From Zelonia costaricensis (lineage: Eukaryota > Euglenozoa > Kinetoplastea > Trypanosomatida > Trypanosomatidae), in assembly GCA_030849075.1 (NCBI GenBank), contig JASAOO010003339.1, positions 1 to 43,497 of the forward strand: a stretch of DNA of 43,497 nucleotides, in the 5' to 3' direction. Positions 37,840 to 43,497 of the stretch are shown here, piece by piece. The notes under the pieces were generated by a model, which was not told where the DNA came from, ran no database searches, and worked only from the letters and a program-made list of their open reading frames with translations. Every line of letters begins with the position of its first letter. Within the stretch, counting starts at the first letter, position 1. The translations under genes and the position numbers were made by a program.

Positions 37840-40800
37840 ATGGTGGAAAAGACATACCTCCGCTACGTGGTCGGGCCGCAGGGCGGCGCGGTCGTCAGCA
37901 ACGCGTCACTCGCCATGGATGCGGCTGTGGTACCGCCACGCTACACCGCACCAGAAAGCGGCAGCAGCGGCGCCAGCCGCGGCACTGGTCCGCACCGCTA
38001 TCCCCACCAACAGCAGCTGCAACAACGCCGTGGTGGGGGTGGGGCCGTGGGCCCCGTCGTGGCGACGGCCGCCGCAGTCGTGTTTGTGCCGTCGCTCGAG
38101 GCGGTGCGCGTCTACTCCGTGCGCAGTGGCGAGCTCCTGCACACGCTGATTCCCGCAGAGGCGAAGATGCCGGTGGAGGTGACGACCCTGCACGTCGTGC
38201 CACTGGAGTCTAAAGCGGCCGCAGGCGCGGCAGCGGTGGTAGCTGATGTCGCGGGTTCGGCTGCTGCGCGGTGCGCCGCCGGCTGGATGCTGCTGGTGGG
38301 GTACTCGAACGGCTACGTCGCGGTCTTCTCCTGCAGCGCGGCGAACAACTATGGGCTGCCTGTGTGCCGCTTCTACGCGCTGGGCCACCGCGTCGACACG
38401 CAGGTGCTCGCCGTCGCCGTCGACTCTACCCGCTCCACGCTGTGCTCGGGTGGGCAGGACACGGACATCACCGTCTGGGACCTCGTGAGTCAGGAGGCGG
38501 CCTTCCGCCTGCGCGGTCACCGCGGCGGCATCGTCGCCCTCACGGTGCTGCCGTCAAACACGCCCAGCTCGACCGGCAATGCGAGCAGCGCGACGGCGCG
38601 CGATCGCACGCTGCTGCTGAGCGGGTCGGCAGACGGCTTGGTCAAGACGTGGGACCTCGCGCTTCGCCAGTGTCTCCACACCGTGATCGCCTCAGACACG
38701 CAGGTGACGGCGATGGTGGCGGACTCACAGGGCCGGCGGCTCTACTGCGGGCTGCGGGAGAACTACCTGAAGGTGTACAACACGGAGCCGCTGCTGCTTC
38801 AGCAGGCGGCAGCAGAGTCGGGCAGCACGAACGGCACGGTGGCCGCCACGCCGCTGGGGGAGGACGCGATGCTCGACCACGGCACGGTCGCCCGCAAGTA
38901 CCACAAGCCCATCACGAGCCTCGACTTCGCGCACGACGGCGCCTTCATCGTCGGCTGCACGAGCCGCACCGTGGAGGTGTTCCACGTGCTCACCGCCGAG
39001 GACGTGAAGAAGAAGCTGACGCGCAAGCGCAGGCGCCGACGCGCCGGTCCTGGGTCGACGGCCGCGGCTGACGTGGATGCGGGCAACGACGAGGAAGCGG
39101 AGGCAGAGGCCGGCACACACGCGCGCCAGCGTGCATCCCGCAAGCAGGCAAAGCGCGGCAAGAAGAACCACGAGCTGCAGGATGACGCCGATGGCGACGA
39201 CGACGACGGTGAAGGTGACGATGACGGGGTCGACAGCGGAGCCACGGCCCCCACCGGGGATGGAGCCGCGACGGCGGCGGCGGGCCTCGCATCAGCGACG
39301 GCCGCAGAGGAGGTGGTCGCGCTGCGCGCTTTCTTCCTTCCGCAGAAGATCCGCAGCGTGCGCTTCGTGCCCCCGACGGCGCGCGAGCAGCTGAGCGAGG
39401 CGGACACGCTGCACATCGCCGTCACGTACAACAACAACACCATGGAGACCTTCACGACGACGCTGACGACGAGCGATCGCGAGGGCGCGGCGATGCTGAC
39501 GCTGACCGACCTCAAGCCGCGGCACACCTTCGACTGGAAGGGCCACCACAGTGACATCCGCGAGCTCGCCTTCGTCGACACGGACACGGCGCTGCTGTCG
39601 CTCAGCCGCGAGAAGGTGATGATGTGGTCCCTCACCGTGAAGACCAACCTGCTGGAGAGCGACCACGTCGACCACCACGACTTCTACGACGCGAAGGAGG
39701 CCAACCTGGCCCGAGTCGACTTTAAGGGTGCATTGAACAACATCGGCAGCGTGGACGTCGAGGAGGCGACGTGCATGTCCGCGATCTCGTCGCTCGTGTG
39801 CTGTGTCGGGCAGCAGGACGGGTCGGTGCTGCTGCTGGACGTCGCCTCCTCGGCGGTGCTCTTCCGCGAGCCGGCGATTCACGTGGGTGGGGTGAAGCAC
39901 GTGGTGCGCAAGCCGGACGCCGCGGGCTTCGTCACGCTCGGCGCCGACCGCCGCCTGCTCGTGTGGGCCGTGGGGCTCGCAGAGGCGGAGGGCGGCGGTG
40001 GGAGCGGCGGCGGCAAGAAAAAGGGCAAAGTTGCCGCTTCCGGGGACGGCGAGGAGGGTCTGGGGAAGAGCGGCGGTGGCAGCGGGGCGACGCTGGTGCA
40101 AGAGCAGGAGATTGAGCTGACGGAGGTGCCGCTCTGCGCGGCCTTCAGCCCTGACGGTCGCTTCTTCGGGGTGGGGCTGCAGAACAACAACATTCAGCTC
40201 TTCTTCGCCGACAGCATGAAGCCGTACCTCTCCCTCTTCGGCCACAAGCTTCCGCCCACCTCGCTCACCTTCTCCACCGACGGCACCCTCGTGGCGTCGG
40301 TGGGCATGGACAAGTCGCTACGCTTCTGGGGCACGGACTTCGGTGACTGCCACCGCGCCATCCACGCCCACGACGACTACGTCACGCAGGTTGAATTCCT
40401 GGAGGACACGCACTACGTCTTCACCGTATCCATGGACGGCTCGGTGAAGCAGTGGGACGGCGACAACTGGACGATGGTGCAGCTCTTCCGGCAGCACCAG
40501 CGCGGTCTGTGGGCTGTTTCGGCCACCGCAAACGGCACGTGTGTCGCAACAGCAGGCACGGACCGGTGCATCCGCTGCCTCCTGCGCACGCAGGACATCG
40601 TGTTTCCGCAGGAGGAGGAGGAGCGCATGGCGCAGGAGGCGATGGACGAGGAGGCGGCGAAGCGCGCGGCGCTGCAGAAGCTCGACGGCAACGACGCGAG
40701 CGGCAGCGGTGCGGCAGAGGTCGGCATTGCGGGTCAGCAGACCGCCTCCACCGCAGAGGCGGCGGAGCGGCTTATGGAGGCGCTGGACATCGTGAACATT

Positions 40801-41331
40801 GAACAGCAGCGTCGGCTGCGCGGCGATGACACGACGCCGCGGCACCCAATGCTGCTCAACATGAACGAGTGGGAGTTCCTCTGGTCCACGATCGAGACGA
40901 TCCGGCCGAGCGAGCTGCGCTACACACTTCTGTCGCTGACCAGCGTGCACGTGGACGCGCTGCTGACGGCGCTGGAGACGATGCTGACGCAGAAGGTCGT
41001 GCTCAACTTCGAGACGGCCGCAAAGATGGTGCTCGCGCTGGTCATGATGCCGGCCGAGTCGGCGTCGACGCAGGGGCTGCGGGCCGCGGCAGTTCGCGGC
41101 GAAGTTTCTGAAGTGCGCGGCGCCCGTCGCCTCGCCGTGCTGCGCCGTCGCATCTCCGAAGGGCTCGACGCGAGTGCGAGTCGCATGGACTACAGCGTCG
41201 CCGGGCTGCACCTCGTGCGGCAGCACCTCGAGGACGCCGAGAAGGTGAAGTTCTTCGACCGCAGCAAGGTGCAGGGGCACAAGCGCAAGTACCACAGCCG
41301 CGCGCTGCCCACCTCAAACGACAAGCAGTGA
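37840..41331 (+). CDS. UTP12: UTP12/WDR3, WD-repeat component of the SSU processome (UTP-B)
   Basis: A 1163-residue protein of the nucleolar complex that processes pre-18S rRNA and assembles the small ribosomal subunit. The start KTYLRYVVGPQGG matches the conserved Utp12/WDR3 N-terminus. WD40 repeats (for example DTDITVWDL, SADGLVKTWDL) fill residues to about 389. An insertion at about 390-492 is first basic (KKKLTRKRRRRR) and then Asp/Glu-rich. A second WD40 set follows to about 917, with the family-diagnostic DFGDCHRAIHAHDDYV and SMDGSVKQWDGDNW. A Gly/Lys insertion interrupts it at about 712-757. The C-terminal Utp12 helical domain spans about 1008-1074 (NEWEFLWSTIETIRPSELRY...), ending in a basic KVQGHKRK tail. 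Length is somewhat above yeast and human homologues because of the insertions. The longer frame begins at GTG; 37840 is the first ATG. Confidence 0.93.
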   Translation: MVEKTYLRYVVGPQGGAVVSNASLAMDAAVVPPRYTAPESGSSGASRGTGPHRYPHQQQLQQRRGGGGAVGPVVATAAAVVFVPSLEAVRVYSVRSGELLHTLIPAEAKMPVEVTTLHVVPLESKAAAGAAAVVADVAGSAAARCAAGWMLLVGYSNGYVAVFSCSAANNYGLPVCRFYALGHRVDTQVLAVAVDSTRSTLCSGGQDTDITVWDLVSQEAAFRLRGHRGGIVALTVLPSNTPSSTGNASSATARDRTLLLSGSADGLVKTWDLALRQCLHTVIASDTQVTAMVADSQGRRLYCGLRENYLKVYNTEPLLLQQAAAESGSTNGTVAATPLGEDAMLDHGTVARKYHKPITSLDFAHDGAFIVGCTSRTVEVFHVLTAEDVKKKLTRKRRRRRAGPGSTAAADVDAGNDEEAEAEAGTHARQRASRKQAKRGKKNHELQDDADGDDDDGEGDDDGVDSGATAPTGDGAATAAAGLASATAAEEVVALRAFFLPQKIRSVRFVPPTAREQLSEADTLHIAVTYNNNTMETFTTTLTTSDREGAAMLTLTDLKPRHTFDWKGHHSDIRELAFVDTDTALLSLSREKVMMWSLTVKTNLLESDHVDHHDFYDAKEANLARVDFKGALNNIGSVDVEEATCMSAISSLVCCVGQQDGSVLLLDVASSAVLFREPAIHVGGVKHVVRKPDAAGFVTLGADRRLLVWAVGLAEAEGGGGSGGGKKKGKVAASGDGEEGLGKSGGGSGATLVQEQEIELTEVPLCAAFSPDGRFFGVGLQNNNIQLFFADSMKPYLSLFGHKLPPTSLTFSTDGTLVASVGMDKSLRFWGTDFGDCHRAIHAHDDYVTQVEFLEDTHYVFTVSMDGSVKQWDGDNWTMVQLFRQHQRGLWAVSATANGTCVATAGTDRCIRCLLRTQDIVFPQEEEERMAQEAMDEEAAKRAALQKLDGNDASGSGAAEVGIAGQQTASTAEAAERLMEALDIVNIEQQRRLRGDDTTPRHPMLLNMNEWEFLWSTIETIRPSELRYTLLSLTSVHVDALLTALETMLTQKVVLNFETAAKMVLALVMMPAESASTQGLRAAAVRGEVSEVRGARRLAVLRRRISEGLDASASRMDYSVAGLHLVRQHLEDAEKVKFFDRSKVQGHKRKYHSRALPTSNDKQ

Positions 41332-42100
41332 AGGCAAAGAGAGAAATGCGGGAACGTTGCCGCTGCCGTCCTTGTCGTTGCGGCGTTGTGTGCTGTTTTC
41401 TTTTAGAGGAGGCGATGCCCGCGTCCCCCTCCTCCCCGGTTAACTGACCACGACACGTGTAATCTTGAAGAGAGGACGCACAAGGGAAAGGGCGTGTGGT
41501 GGCGTGTTGAGATGAGGTGAGAAGGGGATGAGGCGGCGGCACAGCAGGGAGCATGCCGATGCCCCACCTCTGCGAGTGCCGGCCCCCCACCCGTGTCCCT
41601 CTTCCCCCCCCCCCCTCACCCCGCCCCCTTCCACCCGCTTCTTCTGTTTTTTGTCGTTTGTTCTGCCTTTCCTCTGGTCTTGTTCGATAAGCGGATTAAG
41701 TACGGTGTGCCCAAACGCCCATGTCAGCGTCTCATTTTCTCCACCACGTCGCAGGCGAATCTCAAGCTTGTCATTCACGCCATTTTCGCTGGTGTGTGCT
41801 TGTGTGTGCGTTTGCGTGTGTGTGTGTGTGTGTGGTGCCAAACCTCGTCCTATCGAGCGTGGCGTCCTGAATGAAGAAGCGAGTGCTTCCTTTAGGGACT
41901 TCGCTTGCCACGCCGGTGTGCGCACGCACTCACAGACACGTGCTGATGGGGCCCGCCGCTGTGCTTTGTGCGGTACATCGCCTGCCATAGCCCTGCTTAC
42001 GGCGGTCTCCTCTCCCTTGTCGCGTCACTTCACTCCCCTCCCCTACCCTCCCCCATCTCACGATCACACCAACGAGCGCGCGCGCAAGAGGCGGAGACGT

Positions 42101-42127
42101 GTTCTCCCCCCCCCCCACCCTGACAAG
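42101..42127 (+). promoter_or_regulatory. Pyrimidine tract and acceptor for the gene at 42197
   Basis: A C-rich tract (42101-42119) is followed by the first AG at 42126-42127, which would give a 5' UTR of about 69 nt. Later AGs (42148-42149, 42165-42166, 42181-42182) are possible and would decide whether the upstream ORF is in the mRNA. Confidence 0.45.
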
Positions 42128-42149
42128 ACGTACACACACACACACATAG

Positions 42150-42194
42150 ATGTGCAACGCACACCAGCCACTTGATACAAAGCACTCGTGCTGA
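42150..42194 (+). other. 14-codon upstream ORF ending 2 nt before a start codon
   Basis: ATG at 42150 opens a 14-codon frame closed by TGA at 42192-42194. The main ATG follows at 42197. It would be present in the mRNA if the first AG after the tract is used. Confidence 0.4.
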
Positions 42195-42196
42195 GG

Positions 42197-42703
42197 ATGT
42201 ACGGCAGCAGCGGTACAGCCTCCGGCTCGACGCTCTCTGTGGATGAGCTGGAGAAGAAGGTTCGCGGCCTGCACGACTACCTCAGCACCCCCTACCGAGC
42301 CCGCGCCGAGGCCGTCGTGCTGCGGCACCGCGAGCGCGAAGCAAACGCCACCTTCGACCGCAACAGCGGCCCCTCTCCCCAGGCGGATACCCCTCCGCAC
42401 GCCCCACGTACACCGCCTGAACCTTCGTCCTCCGACTCACCACGCCACACACAAGGCGGCCTTGCAGCGCCCCCTGACGTACCGCCCCTCTTCACGGAAG
42501 ACGCGCACACTCGTGGGTATGCGCGGCGGCTGGAGTGGCAGGTCGCGATGCTCGCCGAGGCGCTGGCGGCCGAGCGACGGCGCGTCGCCGACATCGAAGT
42601 ACGCGTGGTGCAGCCGCTGCTGGAGCTTAGCGAGGCGGCTCTGCGACACCAGGCCGAGCTTGAGTGCGAGCTGGCGGTGCGACGTGAGACGGAGCACGAC
42701 TGA
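42197..42703 (+). CDS. Small hypothetical protein with C-terminal coiled coil
   Basis: A 168-residue protein, not recognised. The N-terminal 45 residues are charged and helical (VDELEKKVRGLHDYLSTPYR). A Pro/Ser/His-rich disordered stretch follows (about 54-100). The last 60 residues form a likely coiled coil rich in Leu, Glu, Arg and Ala (RRLEWQVAMLAEALAAERRR, then VRVVQPLLELSEAALRHQAE). No signal peptide or membrane segment. Structural or adaptor function is possible only by analogy. The longer frame starts at GTG at 42188; 42197 is the first in-frame ATG. Intact frame, typical codon use, and its own splice signals support a real gene. Confidence 0.75.
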   Translation: MYGSSGTASGSTLSVDELEKKVRGLHDYLSTPYRARAEAVVLRHREREANATFDRNSGPSPQADTPPHAPRTPPEPSSSDSPRHTQGGLAAPPDVPPLFTEDAHTRGYARRLEWQVAMLAEALAAERRRVADIEVRVVQPLLELSEAALRHQAELECELAVRRETEHD

Positions 42704-43058
42704 AGGCAAGCGCTCCGCCATTGGCCCTGCCTCCTTATACGCCCTCACCCCCCACCCAACCCCCCAAACACACATCCCCCTCCCCTCGCTTTCTTGCAAA
42801 TGCACACCGCATGCAGGGGCTGCTCCCGTAGACCCGCACCACCGCCGTCGTACACCGTCTTTCTTCCAAGTCCCACGCGTCCTTGCCCGCCCATGCGCCC
42901 CCCGCGCACGCAGTCCTTCCACCCTCCACTTCACTCCACCCCTCCCTCCTCCCTCCTCCACAGCACAGCGCAGACCCTCCAGTCTCTCTCAGAACTCTGA
43001 CACGCCCCTGGCACCCCTTGCACACACACACACACACACTTTCTCCGCTCTCGCACTC
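42704..43058. other. Intergenic spacer, no gene seen
   Basis: Mostly pyrimidine-rich sequence, with a long C/T tract (42914-42960), AG at 42962-42963, and a CA run (about 43020-43039) shortly before the next ATG. Confidence 0.7.
42914..42963 (+). promoter_or_regulatory. Pyrimidine tract and acceptor for the gene at 43059
   Basis: The C/T tract runs directly into CAG at 42961-42963, giving a 5' UTR of about 95 nt. CAG at 42990-42992 is an alternative. Confidence 0.55.
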
Positions 43059-43497
43059 ATGCGGCTTCCCAACCGCCTTGCAGCCGCGGTGCTGGCTGGC
43101 TGCGTGGTGGTGACCGCCGTGGCCGTGGCCGTGACCGCCTCGCCCGGCTACCTCCTCGCCCAGCGCCGCAACCAGTTCTTCCAGTACGAGGCGCGATCCG
43201 ATTTCACAAACACGGGGAACAGCGAGCAGCTCCTGCACAACGAGTCTCTGACCAACTATCCGTACGCCTTCACGGCGGACATGAACGTCCTCATCCAGCG
43301 CATCTTTGCCACAAACGTCATGGGGCCACTCGCAGCGAACCTTCCCCTCATGAACTTCACCGGATGCGAATACTTGAGTGCCGCCAACGACACCATACGC
43401 GCTTTCAGGTCGAGGGGATGCTACAAGAGCATCTTGCACGCGGGCATCGCGAGCGACTGTGTGGCTGCGAACCCGTTCTGCTGTGTGCAGTACTGGC
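43059..43497 (+). CDS. Secreted or membrane-anchored hypothetical protein, 3' partial
   Basis: An open frame of 146 codons that runs off the right edge without a stop. It begins MRLPNRLAAAVLAG, with basic residues and then a hydrophobic segment to about residue 26 (VVVTAVAVAVTASPG), a signal peptide or N-terminal anchor. The following part is lumenal in character, with several N-glycosylation sequons (NES, NFT, NDT). Six Cys lie after the anchor, including an adjacent pair near the right edge (NPFCCVQYW). The family was not recognised from this portion. The ATG follows a pyrimidine tract, an acceptor AG and a CA run, which fits the other genes here. It continues beyond the window, so total length and function are unknown. 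Confidence 0.75.
   Translation, partial: MRLPNRLAAAVLAGCVVVTAVAVAVTASPGYLLAQRRNQFFQYEARSDFTNTGNSEQLLHNESLTNYPYAFTADMNVLIQRIFATNVMGPLAANLPLMNFTGCEYLSAANDTIRAFRSRGCYKSILHAGIASDCVAANPFCCVQYW

Larger units (their letters stand above)
41332..42196. other. Intergenic spacer, no gene seen
   Basis: A purine-rich stretch follows the stop. The spacer has a C run (about 41604-41615), a TG run (about 41803-41834), pyrimidine tracts, and a CA run (about 42132-42146). It also holds a short upstream ORF at 42150-42194 and no other recognisable gene. Confidence 0.65.

Noticed and set aside
1..43497. CRISPR arrays, bacterial operons or promoters
   Set aside because: The only repeats are simple microsatellites and homopolymers, and gene layout is that of a trypanosomatid polycistronic unit.

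Overview
The window looks like nuclear chromosomal DNA of a trypanosomatid, most likely Leishmania or a close relative in the Leishmaniinae. Every convincing gene is on the + strand, uninterrupted by introns, GC-rich at third codon positions, and separated from its neighbours by spacers full of pyrimidine tracts and TG/CA microsatellites. That is the layout of a polycistronic unit whose mRNAs are made by spliced-leader trans-splicing. No gene promoters, operons of bacterial type, tRNAs, rRNAs, CRISPR arrays or transposase genes were seen. Species was not determined from the sequence.

Positions 1 to about 21,000 hold a tandem array of seven ELO-family fatty acid elongase genes (the first is cut by the left edge). 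The first two resemble each other (HWYHH box, QKKK loop, similar C-terminus) and look like the ELO4/polyunsaturated class. The next four form a second group (QWFHH or SWFHH box) that resembles the ELO1-3 class known from trypanosomes, where stepwise elongases at the ER build fatty acids. The seventh (20082-20999) is an elongase by alignment but has lost the key histidines and is probably a non-catalytic paralogue. Six of the seven end in a canonical KKXX ER-retrieval signal. Spacers between these genes are long (1.4 to 3.3 kb) and hold no convincing genes.

From 24,300 to the right edge the unit changes to unrelated, more closely packed genes: an LSD1-type zinc finger protein, a low-complexity protein with a CTFEPATN block, a probable mitochondrial protein with a possible RRM-like fold, a SpoU/TrmH-type RNA 2'-O-methyltransferase, a 1518-residue protein of unknown function, a small LYR-motif protein, the SSU-processome WD-repeat protein UTP12/WDR3, a small coiled-coil protein, and the start of a secreted or membrane-anchored protein cut by the right edge. 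These share a transcription unit but show no common pathway, as is usual in trypanosomatids.

The main points for a second look are the degenerate elongase, the variable first position of the histidine box across the array, a near-identical 116-nt block shared by two elongases, C/T-only tracts lying between the last AG and the ATG of several elongases, recurring (TG)n...(CA)n inverted repeats in the spacers, and two upstream ORFs. Start codons were chosen as the first in-frame ATG downstream of the pyrimidine tract and first AG where possible; longer open frames upstream start at non-ATG codons or lie across the splice signals.
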